From Chara braunii (taxonomy: Eukaryota; Streptophyta; Charophyceae; Charales; Characeae), in the NCBI GenBank assembly GCA_003427395.1, contig BFEA01000069.1, positions 3,753,652 to 3,773,775 of the forward strand: a DNA stretch of 20,124 nt. Reading direction: 5' to 3'. Below, in pieces: positions 1 through 8,212 of this stretch; positions within the stretch are counted from its first letter, which is position 1; every line of letters begins with the position of its first letter. Position numbers and translations under genes: made by a program. Under the pieces are notes generated by a model, which had not been told where the DNA came from, did not search any database, and saw nothing but the letters and a program-made list of their open reading frames with translations.

Positions 1-8
1 TTTGAAAG

Positions 9-19
9 TGGCGCCCGAA
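9..19 (+). promoter_or_regulatory. Candidate minus-strand primer-binding site
   Basis: The 11 bases TGGCGCCCGAA begin with TGG, the complement of the CCA end of a tRNA, and match the complement of a tRNA 3' end of the lysine type. It lies at the left end of the internal region, where a primer-binding site belongs. The match stops after 11 bases, and a second TGGCGCC occurs at 29-35, so the exact site is uncertain. The usual plant initiator-Met site (TGGTATCAGAGC) is not seen here. Confidence 0.4.
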
Positions 20-1027
20 TTGCAGCATGGCGCCAGTTGTCCAAAATCCTACGGTACCAAAGGAGGGGTTTGGAAAAAGGGTGCCAGGCCGAAAACGGGA
101 TGCAGCCGAAACAGCAAAAGATAGACCAGGGATCGAGCCCTGGCGAAGTCCGTAACAATAGCGATTCAGATAGGGTTAGATTAGTGAATATTCATGGTCT
201 ATCTGTCTGTCAGTGACTGAATTTGGAAATCGCAGACTGCATGACAGCCATAGTCATCTCTTCCCCTACCTTCCTCTGCTCATTTCTTACCCTCTATTGA
301 CTCTTTTCTATCCAAAATTGTCCTGTGGCTGCTTTACTGTATTGCGATTGATCTAGGATGCTCAGACTGTAAATTCTGTACTGGAAAAGTAGAGATACTG
401 TGAGTTGTAGCTTTGCGCTGAGTCTAATTATAGTCTGTGCTAGCTAGGCTCAGTCATAATTCCAATTTTGTCCCTCAGAATTCAATGTTGTCAGTTGTCG
501 GTGAATCGCAATCCAAAATTAGTCAATACTGCAGAAGCGGATTGGATTTGCAGTATTTCACTGGAAACGGTGCATACTGTACTTCGCCATACCCTAGGGT
601 ATGGCCGCCAGAGTCATCAGGGCCGAAATTAGAGTCTGGGCTAGGATTCAGAGTCTCTGACTGAATCGCTCTGCTTGTTTGATCATTTTAGTCTGTACTT
701 GCCATGTTCTATCATTCTCACTGACTACTCTTGCTTTCTAGTGGGTTATGGAAATCTAGTGTCTCTCTGGAAGAGTAGTGGATTGTGTCTACTAACTCCA
801 GTGTGGTGCAGGGTCAGTAAAAGGAAATCGTGTGAATGATTTTGTTGGACTATCTCTCTGTCTAAGACCTGACCCCAGAGAACCGTTCCCCCAAACCGCT
901 TGTTGCCCACACACCCACCTACCTACTGTGTCTGAGATAGCAGCGATTTCAGAGTGTCTGAAGGAAGCTGTACATCGCTGCATACTCAATTGCTGTCTGT
1001 CTATTTTTGTTATTTTGAAAGTGGAAA
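20..1027 (+). other. Untranslated leader of the Gypsy element
   Basis: About 1 kb lies between the candidate primer-binding site and the gag start, with no convincing coding sequence; the short open frames here have no recognisable protein features. A perfect 6-bp stem with a 6-base loop (CCAGGG 126-131, CCCTGG 138-143) lies near the start. From about 180 the sequence is T-rich and repeats short words built from CTGACT and GTCTG. In family terms such a leader would carry packaging and dimerisation signals, but nothing here identifies them. Confidence 0.5.
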
Positions 1028-2637
1028 ATGGCTGACCAGGGAGGTCAGCAGCAGCCTCAGGTAGAAGTAGTGATGAAGGTAGAAGAACAACAACCTTCTA
1101 CCTCCACCCCTACTACTCCCCTGACTGCTACTCAGCTGAAGAAAAAGGACTTGTAGGAAAGACTGCAGCAGGAGCAGGCCCTGCTTGCAGAACTTGAGCG
1201 GCAGGAAGCAGCCGAGCTAGAGGCTGCAGCAGATACTTCCAGAAGGGAGTACATGTTGGAGCAGCTAGGCAAGTTTTTGACAGATGACCGCTGCTCCCAG
1301 GTGAACAAGAATGTGGCGGAGTGGGCCCTTCTGGAGCACAAGGCCACCATTTCTTACTTCACTAACTGGGATGACCGCATAGGCCGTCTGGAGCGCAGGG
1401 TGGATGACCTGGCAGCTCAGCAATCTAAGATACTGAAAGCAATTCAGGATCTGACTGCTCAGTTGACAGCAGCCAAACTGATTGTTCCCCAGTCTCCTGC
1501 CTCCTCAATGAAACTCAAACCTTCTCCTTCTCCTCCTTCAACCCCCTCTGGTTCACGCCATTCTTCCCCCTCACCACCTTCATCCCCAAAAGCCTCAACC
1601 AAACCCACCTTTGCTGCTGTTGTCGCAGGGGATCAAAGAGGTCCCAAGATCCCGGCCCCCAACAAATTCAGGGGTGATGACCCCAAGACTGATGTTGGGG
1701 ACTGGGCTGCAGGGACCAAAGCCTACTTGAGGGGCTTTATATGCCTAGAACAGACCAAGGTAGCAACGGTTCTGGGACTGCTGGAGGGGCCTGCACAAAA
1801 GTGGGCTACCTCTACCTCCAGCTGTCTGCAGAAATCTATGGAGGATTGGGCTTTGGGATTGGGGGTGGACAGTCTTCTGCAGGTTCTGGAAGATCGCTTT
1901 GCAGACAAGGAGCGGACCCGCAAAGCTGCTGATAGGATTGCTCGCCTGGGTCAGCAGCGCTACAGCGGTTCCCTGCAATCGTTGTTTGCAGAGTTTGAGC
2001 AGCTAACTTCCACACCTGGTTTGGTCATATCTGCAGATGACTACTAACTAACTTCTGCAGCGCCGCCCCTGAGAAGTTTTTTGCTGCATTGTACAGCGCT
2101 GGGCACAAGGATTGGAGATCCTTTGGTTGTGCAACCCTGGACATGGAGGCAAAACTTCATGTCCAGGTCCCCTCCTCTGACAGGAGGAAAGGTGCCTTCC
2201 CTCGTGGTGGTAGAAAGGGAAAGGCAACCTTTGCGCATGTAGGGTCTGCATCAACTTCTGATTCAGACTCCCAGACTGATACACCATCAGCTGGGACTGG
2301 ATCAGTTGCTGAAACAGATGTTGCAGGGGCCCTGACTCAGGCTGTTCTGGGAGTTCTGCAGCAGTAGAAGAGATTCTCCCCCACCACAACCTTAACCAGT
2401 GTAAAGGGGAAGGACAAGGGACGTCGGCCTTCCTCCTCCCAGCGCCCTAATCTGCCAAAAGACATTCGTATGCCAGCTGACCCACTGAATCCCTCCACTC
2501 TCCCCTGGCATGACCTCAAGATTCAGGAGGGAGTGTGGAGAAGAAGAAAGGAGAGAGGGGTCTGCCTGAGATGTGAGGGACAACACTTTTTAAAGGACTG
2601 CCCTTACATGCCTGGCCCGGGTCAGTCAAAAAACTGA
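1028..2637 (+). pseudogene. gag: Gag polyprotein of the Gypsy element, broken
   Basis: Gag forms the retrotransposon particle and binds its RNA. The first ATG with the right frame is at 1028 (MADQGGQQQPQ). A Gln-rich coiled-coil-like stretch follows, then a Ser/Pro-rich linker (about 1500-1610), a capsid-like region with PAPNKFRGDDPK and a helical FADKERTRKAADRIARLGQ stretch, and a C-terminal nucleocapsid part. The zinc knuckle at 2563-2601 is CLRC-EGQ-H-FLKD-C, that is CX2CX3HX4C, one residue short of the usual CX2CX4HX4C. Damage: TAG at 1154-1156 and TAG at 2365-2367, both open in frame beyond the stop, and a frame change near 2035-2043 that creates the TAA at 2045. The frame ends in TGA at 2635-2637, right after a slippery-type heptamer. 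Full length would be about 535 codons, normal for a plant Gypsy gag. Confidence 0.85.
2628..2634 (+). promoter_or_regulatory. Candidate -1 ribosomal frameshift heptamer at gag-pol border
   Basis: The heptamer A AAA AAC is phased correctly in the gag frame (tcA AAA AAC) and is followed at once by the gag stop TGA (2635-2637). Slipping one base back at this point enters the frame in which protease is open (KKLKHTLGTAVPL onward). A weak hairpin can be drawn downstream: GGGAC at 2649-2653 with GT-CCC at 2658-2663, one bulge and a TGCA loop. Its 14-base distance from the heptamer is longer than usual for a stimulatory structure. A plain one-base indel in the A-run would give the same picture, and this copy has other indels, so function is unproven. 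Confidence 0.45.
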
Positions 2638-2735
2638 AACACACCCTAGGGACTGCAGTTCCCCTCAATGTTGCACCTTCATCTGCTCAGATAGGTGAAG
2701 CTGCAGTTGTTTCAGTTGAGACTGTATATGAGACT

Positions 2736-3428
2736 TTGGGGAGTGCACGGGCAGCATCCTTCTGCAAAGAGGATCCTGACCCGGATCAGGACCCGGGGCA
2801 GGATGAGCTTCAGTCACTTGCGGCTTTCTTCCTTCATGTGAAGGAACAAAAGAAAAACAAGTCTGAACTCATCCTACTTCGGCCCCTGATCAACAACATC
2901 AGCATCAAGGGGTTGTTGGATTGTGGAGCCACCAGGAACTCCATGTCTCCCAGTGCTGTTAAGAAATTGCATCGGGGCATGAACGTTCAACAGCTGCAGC
3001 AACCGCTGCTGGTTAGAATTGGTGACTCCACTGTTCTCACTATCAGGGAGAAGGTCAGGGGTATCCCTGTTGCCTTCGATGGTGCTGGAGAAGTCAGACA
3101 TAGTCTGAACTTCTACATATTCTCTGATCTACCCTTTGAACTGGTGTTCTCTATGCAGTGGCTAAAGGCCTTCAACCCAAGGATCGACTGGCAGATCCCA
3201 AAGGTTGAACTACCTAACAGACAGGGGGTGTACCAGCCATGTATGATTGCTGCTGAACACCACTCTAAAACCAGTTGCTACTGTTTGAGAGCGGGGGAGT
3301 TCTATGCTCTCTCGCGCCAGTATGACCATGAACGTTTGTTCTTAGCTCTGGTCAAACAGACAAACGCTCCTACTGTTTCGTGTCCTCCTGAGATACAGCA
3401 GGTGGTGAACCAGTACGCTGATCTGATG
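2736..3428 (+). other. Pol segment: retropepsin-type aspartic protease
   Basis: This segment would mature the polyprotein. The active-site motif DCGATRNSMSP has its Asp codon at 2919-2921 and fits the D-x-G-A-T pattern of Ty3/Gypsy proteases, with Cys in place of the usual Ser/Thr, a common plant variant. The pattern LDCGA, then LLVRIGDSTVL, then a hydrophobic FELVFSMQWL stretch matches the flap and C-terminal hydrophobic part of these enzymes. It opens upstream through the -1 frame from the gag border and is not preceded by its own ATG. It ends in an in-frame TAG at 3429-3431, after which the leader to the reverse transcriptase continues in the same frame (EPFGLPNRPTKHRIEL). Confidence 0.8.
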
Positions 3429-3431
3429 TAG

Positions 3432-4150
3432 GAGCCCTTTGGGTTACCCAACCGGCCAACCAAGCATCGCATCGAGCTGCTATCTGGGGCGGTTCCTCCC
3501 AAGGGCCGCATCTACAAGATGCCCCTGCTGAGCTTGAGGAGCTCAAAAAGCAACTTGAGACTCTGACCAGCAAAGGCTGGATACGACTGATCACTTCTGA
3601 ATTTGGGGCACCAGTCCTCTTCGTCCCGAAAGGGAATGGAGAATTCAGAATGTGCATCGACTACAGGGGTCTCAACAAGATCACTAGGAAGAGTACAGAG
3701 CCACTTCCTAGGATCAATGACCTTCTGGATATGGTGCAGGGCTGCACAAAATTCAGCAAAGTCGACCTCAAATCTGGATATCACCAGATTGAGATGGCAG
3801 AGGAAGATGTCTATAAGACAACTTTCAAGACCAGGTATGGTACTTATGAGTTCCTGATCATGCCATTTGGACTTTGCAACGCCCCAGGTACCTTCCAGAC
3901 AGAGATGCACCGCATCTTCAGGCCTTACCTGGACAAGTTCATGGTTGTCTACCTGGATGACATCCTGGTATTCAGCAGAACTGCCAGGGAACATGTGGAG
4001 CACTTGGCTCTAAGATTAACAGAGAGAAGTCCTCCTATCATCTTTCTGGGTCATGTAATCTCTGGAGATGGCCTGGCTCCTGAAGCAGCCAAGATAGCTG
4101 CTATTCAGGAGTGGCCCCAACCACAGACAGTGAGGGATGTCAGGTCCTTC
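3432..4150 (+). other. Pol segment: reverse transcriptase
   Basis: Fingers and palm motifs are clear: KHRIEL, LTSKGWIR, FGAPVLFVPK, CIDYRGLNK, KVDLKSGYHQI (first catalytic Asp at 3764-3766), MPFGLCNAPGTFQ, and YLDDILVFS at 3950-3976 with the two catalytic Asp residues kept. The frame changes from 0 to 2 near 3518-3522. Between HLALRL (about 4010) and FLGHVISG (about 4045) only about 8 residues remain where Gypsy reverse transcriptases normally have about 20, so an in-phase deletion of roughly 40 bp has removed the end of the palm. A further frame change near 4150 splits VRDVRSF from GLASYYRKF. Confidence 0.93.
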
Positions 4151-4905
4151 AAGGTTTAGCCTCATACTACAGAAAGTTTATCAGGAACTTTTATGCAGTG
4201 GCTGCACCCCTAACCAACCTAACAAAGAAAGACACTCCTTTTCTTTGGTCCCTTCCCTGTCAGTTGGCCTTCACACGACTCAAGAAGGCCTTGACTCGTG
4301 CACCAGTGTTGAAGCTGCCTGACCCCACTTTGCCATTCATCCTGACCACTGACGCCAGTCAGTATGGCGTTGGGGCAGTTCTTCAGCAAGGTGATGGGAA
4401 TGGTCTACGACCAGTAGAGTTTATGAGTAAGAAGATCAAAACTCAAAAGCTTCAGGACTCTACTTACGAGAAAGAGTTGTATGTTCTTGTCTGTGCTTTG
4501 AAACATTGGAAGCACTTTCTCTTGGGAAGGCACTTCAAGATCGTTTCAGATCACACCACCTTACAGTGGATGAAGTCCCAAGGAGAGTTGAATGATAAGT
4601 TGGCACGATACATTCAGTTCATAGACATGTTTGACTTTGAACTGAAGCATAAGAAGGGCTGCTACAACAAAGTAGCAGATGCCCTCTCTCGTAGGCCTGA
4701 CTATTTTGCATTGATTTCCTCCACTCACTTCTTTGGAGAGGAGACCTGTCAGACCATTGCTCATCTTCTGCCTCAGGACCCGACTTATGGACCCATAGTC
4801 AGGAATCTGCAAGCGGACCCCAATTCTGAACCCGGCTATACCCTGAGTTCAGACTTGCTATATACCTACAGCAGAGGTGAGGAACGCTTATGCATTCCCC
4901 AGGAT
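4151..4905 (+). other. Pol segment: connection and RNase H
   Basis: This piece degrades RNA in the RNA-DNA hybrid during reverse transcription. It starts with GLASYYRKFIRNF, the standard connection sequence after the reverse transcriptase, then FILTTDASQYGVGAVLQQ. The RNase H acidic residues look intact: Asp at 4351-4353 (TDAS), Glu at 4474-4476 (YEKEL), Asp at 4549-4551 (VSDH), and the late ADALSRRPD motif near 4680. It is one uninterrupted frame of about 250 codons, the best preserved part of pol. It ends at TAG 4906-4908, where CIPQD is followed by the integrase start in the same frame. Confidence 0.92.
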
Positions 4906-4908
4906 TAG

Positions 4909-6110
4909 CGGCTCAGGACATTGTTGATGTCAGAGTGTCGTGATGCCCGTGGACACTTTGGGTTCTTAAGGTCATATGCAGCCCTGTCGCATCGCTTCTT
5001 CTAGAAGGAGATGCGGAGTGATACACTGCGCTATGTGAAAACCTGTGAGCTTTGCCAGAGGAACAAGGTCCAACGTATGCTTCCTCTGGGACTACTCAAA
5101 CCCTTACCCATACCTGATGGCCTTGCTGAATCTGTGTCGGTTGACTTCACAGATTTAGGCAAGACCATCCTCTGGGACTACTCAAACCCTTACCCATACC
5201 TGATGGCCCTGCTGAATCTGTGTCGATTGACTTCACAGATTTAGGCAAGACCACCCCTCGTGGCATGCGTCAGGTTATGGTCTGCGTGGACAGGTTCTTC
5301 AAATACGCAGAGTTCGTCCCCTTGCCAAAGGTAGCTAGGGTCCCAGCTGTGAGAGCAGCCTTTTCAGAGAGGTGGGTCACACACCATGGACCGCCCACTT
5401 CTATAGCCAATGATAAAGAACCCCGATTTTGCAGCGATGAGTGGCAGTCCTACTGTAAGGACTACCTGCACTCACGATTGCACATGACCTCTGGTCATCA
5501 TCCTGAAGCCAATGGTCAGGCTGGAGTGATGAACCAAGTCTTATTCCAATTGCTGCGTCCTGCCATCTCTCCCGATCAACAGGACTGAGATCTCCACTTG
5601 GCTCGGGCACAGCTTGTTTATAACATGTATGTCCATTCCTCGATTGGGTTCAGTCCATACTGGTTGCACTGGGGACGTGAACCACGATAGCCTCTCGATG
5701 ATATCATCGATAAGGCTAAGTCAAACTTGACACCAGGCACCGCAGAGTTCACCAAACGCTACTGCATAGATGTGGGAACAGCACAGGCGAACTTGTTCGA
5801 AGCCTAAAAGGCAATGATTAAACAAGTTAATCGCCACAGGCGGCCTTCCCGCATCCACACTGATGATTATGTCTGGATAGCCTGTTCTGAGTTGTCGAGG
5901 GAGGAAGATATTTCCCCCAAGCTGTTGCCTCATTATTTGGGTCCATGGCAGGTCTTAGATACATTGGGCGCTGATCCATTCGGTCCATCCTATGTCATCG
6001 ACGTCCCGCTGCATCTACGAACCTACCCGGTCTTCCATGCATCTAAGCTGCTCTCATTCACCCCAGCTGATGCATTCCCAGACCACCCCCCTCAATTTGG
6101 TCCACCGATC
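4909..6110 (+). other. Pol segment: integrase, catalytically damaged
   Basis: The segment carries the N-terminal zinc-binding region (GHFGFL with His at 4954, CELC with Cys at 5044 and 5053). The first His of the usual HHCC set appears as Arg (CGT at 4939). The catalytic core follows: first Asp in SIDFTDLGKT, KYAEF, second Asp at 5412 (IANDKEPRF), then HHPEANGQAGVMNQ. The catalytic Glu expected after GQA is Gly (GGA at 5523-5525). After the core come the GHHP-type C-terminal parts, DYVWI, LSPKLLPHYLGPWQV and YPVFHASKLL. Stops at 5002, 5586, 5688 and 5805 and an 86-bp duplication through the first Asp region break the frame. Confidence 0.9.
5083..5254 (+). repeat. 86-bp tandem duplication inside integrase
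   Basis: Copy 1 (5083-5168) and copy 2 (5169-5254) both run from CCTCTGGGACTACTC to the GGCAAGACCA region. They differ at only a few bases (gccttg against gccctg, cggttg against cgattg, and at the junction). Because 86 is not a multiple of 3, the duplication alone shifts integrase from frame 1 to frame 0, exactly the change seen. The two copies each carry the sequence for the first catalytic Asp. Confidence 0.95.
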
Positions 6111-6122
6111 CCTTGCAAGGGA

Positions 6123-6240
6123 TATGTCGTGGAATGGATTGAGGATGAGTGGGGCACAGGGCCCGATCGACAGTATCTTGTGAGATTCGCCTTCTAGCCT
6201 CCTACTGAGAACCGATGGTTCTACAAGAGGGAACTTCTCA
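6123..6240 (+). other. Chromodomain-like C-terminal tail of pol
   Basis: After integrase the frame reads YVVEWIEDEW, a short GTGPDRQ turn, YLVRFAF, a TAG at 6195-6197, then PPTENRWFYKRELL. The spacing and the pattern of hydrophobic strand, acidic residues, YLVRF strand, Trp and final Leu helix resemble the chromodomain of chromoviruses, which read histone marks to steer integration. The typical WKGY core is replaced by FAF, so this is a divergent or decayed form. The assignment rests on pattern only. Confidence 0.5.
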
Positions 6241-6343
6241 AGACAGCAAAGTCATTTGTTCTGCGATATGAAGCGGCTCAGAAGGGCAACCTTCCTCGCC
6301 GTTCACCTCGCTTGCATCCCTAGCTCGGAGGTCCTCGCTCCCC

Positions 6344-6350
6344 GGGGGGG
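6344..6350 (+). promoter_or_regulatory. Candidate polypurine tract
   Basis: A run of seven G follows the pol stop by 20 bases. In LTR elements a purine run just upstream of the 3' LTR primes plus-strand synthesis. This run is short and preceded by CCCC, so it is only a candidate. The LTR start behind it (TAAGCC or the TG at 6357) cannot be fixed without the 5' LTR. Confidence 0.35.
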
Positions 6351-7469
6351 TAAGCCTGCAACGACTTGCTGATTTTGACTGCCGAGACTGACTGCAAGCC
6401 TGTACAGTAACAGTCGTAGGTTAGATTCGTCATTTTGTTTGGTTGAGGGCTAACCGAGAGACATACCTGTATGGAAAATTCGTTAGGGACATATCTGCAA
6501 ATATGGGAAATATAGCCCCAGTACTAAGCCAAATTTCCTACAGCTACCGTTACTGCGTATAGCAGACCGGGGCTACCCCTAGGACGGACAGGCCCGAAGG
6601 GTCTATACTGATAGACGGTCCTATAGCCTATAGCCGGGTAGGGAGAGGCCGAGAGGCCGAAACTGGAACGGTACCGGTCGGTCCAGTCAGTCTGGTATAG
6701 GTCTAGGCTAGAGTAGTAGAGGTCTATTAATAGTTTAGGAAAATCGATTTAGGACTTTTGGCTGTTCATTTTCGCGACGCAGCGTTCGAAGAAGCCAAGC
6801 AAGTTGGCGGTGACAATTGTCTGCAGGCGGCATCCTGAGACCCTTGCCTAGGACGGCGGCCATAGCTGGCCCTTCTGAAGGTTGCCGGAGTTGGGGCACC
6901 CTCAGCGCATCTACCCTGGGGGTATCTGCGTTTGGCCAGGCTATGATGACGCTCTTCACTGAGTGTTTGTGGGTGGCGGCAACCATAGCTGCTTGTTTCT
7001 TCGTCAGAGTTGTCCATCGACACTTAAGACTTCATCGCAGGATTTGTTCTTCATCTGGGTGGTTGGAGTTGGCCTCTGGGAGGCTGTTTCGGTTGTGCGC
7101 TACTAGCTGGGTGTAGGATAGAGAGTGGAGTGTGGGGTTCTGAGTGTGGCGAGATACTGGAACACACTCTGTAACGATATCTGGTTAATTGGCTCAACAT
7201 CAATGTGAATTCCAATTGTTATCCTCGCAGGTTTCTTCTTGTGATTGGTTGTTGGGAGGTTGTCAAAGAGTGAGAATCACGCAGTGTCTTCTCCGCATCT
7301 GTGCATGGCTGAACTTCCGCTACATACTCTGATTTATGAACAGTTTGGACTTTGTCTCCTCTCCCCCTTCTCTTATGCATGAATGAGCGTGTATGAGACT
7401 GTCTGTGTGTGAGTGGTGGTAAAAATCGTCAGACAACCAAGTTCATAACACCTTCTGGGCTATGTGACA
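6351..7469. other. Unassigned stretch, probably includes the 3' LTR
   Basis: By position the 3' LTR of the Gypsy element should begin here. I see no TG...CA pair I can defend, and none of it can be compared with the 5' LTR, which is outside the window. No coding sequence was found that looks real. Local details are an 8-bp doublet gagaggcc gagaggcc near 6645-6660, a segment dense in ctatag/ggtcta words at 6600-6730, and GT-rich DNA from 7060 to 7430. Confidence 0.3.
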
Positions 7470-7489
7470 CCCGCGGCCTAGGCCGCGGG
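7470..7489. repeat. Perfect 20-bp GC-rich palindrome
   Basis: The ten bases CCCGCGGCCT at 7470-7479 are followed directly by their exact reverse complement at 7480-7489, with no spacer. It opens a GC-rich block (7470-7555) full of CGGCC words, which ends abruptly at a T-rich region. Confidence 0.9.
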
Positions 7490-7555
7490 CATTTCGGCCG
7501 CTGCGGCTGAAAAAGTCGGCCGCGTCCACGGCCTATGAGGCCGAACCCGCAGCCT

Positions 7556-7910
7556 GTTTTTTTAATATTGTTTTTTTACCCCTAACAATATGTAAAAAAA
7601 AATTAAAAAAAATATAGGGGTGTAGGGTTTGGAAAACCCTACAATCCTATGTTTTTTATTTTGGAATCCGACTTTGTTTAAGATTTTCAAAAAATGAAAA
7701 ACGAAATTCGATTTATACAAAATGTAAATTAAAAAAAAACGAAAAGCATGAATTTTTTTCTGGCATTTTTTATCATGAGGGATATGGTCCCTGAGTTGTG
7801 ATGTTTTTTTTTTTTTAATTATTTTCGGTTTTTTGTTGGCAAATTAGGTGTCTAAAAAAAATGAGGATGCAAAAATTTAAAACAAATCAACAAAAAAAAG
7901 GGGCCAGGCT
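7556..7910. other. AT-rich, homopolymer-rich non-coding stretch
   Basis: This block contains several A and T runs of 7 to 14 bases and no coding sequence. It includes a 10-bp inverted repeat with a 3-base loop (7621-7630 and 7634-7643) whose arms hold one AAACCCTA/TAGGGTTT unit, the same word as the plant telomere repeat and the telo-box promoter element. A second pair, ACCCCTA near 7577 and TAGGGGT near 7615, encloses A-rich DNA. Confidence 0.6.
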
Positions 7911-7918
7911 GGGGTTGG

Positions 7919-8022
7919 TGTGTGTGTCTGTGTCCTCTTGTGTGTGTGTGTGTGTGTATGTATGTGTGTGTGTGTGTGCGTGCGTGCGCGCGCGCCCGCG
8001 CGCGCGAGAGAGAGAGAGAGTG

Positions 8023-8063
<41 letters not shown>
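7919..8063. repeat. Compound TG/CG/AG/TG microsatellite
   Basis: TG repeats (7919-7978, with interruptions such as TATG) pass into a CG-rich alternating run (about 7979-8006), then AG repeats (about 8007-8020), then TG again to 8063. Open frames here (Cys-Val or Thr-His repeats) are products of the simple sequence and not genes. Alternating purine-pyrimidine tracts of this length can adopt Z-DNA. Confidence 0.97.
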
Positions 8064-8093
8064 CGGGGGGAGGGGAGGGAGGACCTGTCCCCC

Positions 8094-8095
<2 letters not shown>

Positions 8096-8150
<55 letters not shown>

Positions 8151-8212
8151 ACAAACAATCAATCAAACAATCAATCAATCAATCGGTCAATAAAAAAACA
8201 ATCAATCAATTG
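8096..8212. repeat. CAAT tetranucleotide microsatellite
   Basis: About 25 units of CAAT/TCAA with a few variants (CCAAT, CAAACAAA, an A-run near 8192). It reads as INQSINQS in frame, which is artefact. It is followed by T-runs up to 8290. Confidence 0.97.

Larger units (their letters stand above)
2640..6323 (+). pseudogene. pol: Pol polyprotein of the Gypsy element, broken
   Basis: Pol carries protease, reverse transcriptase, RNase H and integrase, then a chromodomain-like tail. The frame path is frame 0 (2640 to about 3518), frame 2 (about 3520-4150), frame 1 (about 4150-5168) and frame 0 again (5169-6323). The frame changes near 3520 and 4150 look like small indels; the last is fully explained by an 86-bp duplication. 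In-frame stops lie at 3429 TAG, 4906 TAG, 5002 TAG, 5586 TGA, 5688 TAG, 5805 TAA and 6195 TAG, each with recognisable pol sequence continuing behind it. The final TAG at 6321-6323 ends a basic tail (NLPRRSPRLHP) and is probably the genuine stop. The intact protein would have been about 1,200 residues. Confidence 0.92.
1..6350 (+). mobile_element. Degenerate Ty3/Gypsy LTR retrotransposon, internal region
   Basis: The translated pieces occur in the order gag, protease, reverse transcriptase, RNase H, integrase, which is the order that defines Ty3/Gypsy (Copia has integrase before reverse transcriptase). All pieces lie on the + strand with no foreign insertion between them. The coding part spans 1028-6323 and is interrupted by in-frame stops, several frame changes and an 86-bp tandem duplication, so this copy cannot encode its own proteins. 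The 5' LTR is not in the window; the sequence at 9-19 looks like a primer-binding site, so the LTR probably ends just before the window. The right edge is set at a G-run ending at 6350. The integrase is followed by a chromodomain-like tail, which would place the element among chromovirus-like Gypsy elements; that assignment is inference. Confidence 0.93.

Noticed and set aside
126-143. Stem CCAGGG-ATCGAG-CCCTGG resembling a tRNA T arm with a B-box match
   Set aside because: Loop has 6 bases instead of 7, no A box or other arms upstream, and it lies in the retrotransposon leader.
3512-4003. 163-codon - strand frame
   Set aside because: Antisense shadow of the reverse transcriptase.
6351-7450. 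Exact 3' LTR borders, for example TGTACAG near 6400 to CATAACA near 7450
   Set aside because: Without the 5' LTR in the window there is nothing to match; no target-site duplication seen.
8096-8212. CAAT array as a CRISPR-like repeat
   Set aside because: Four-base unit without spacers; a simple microsatellite.
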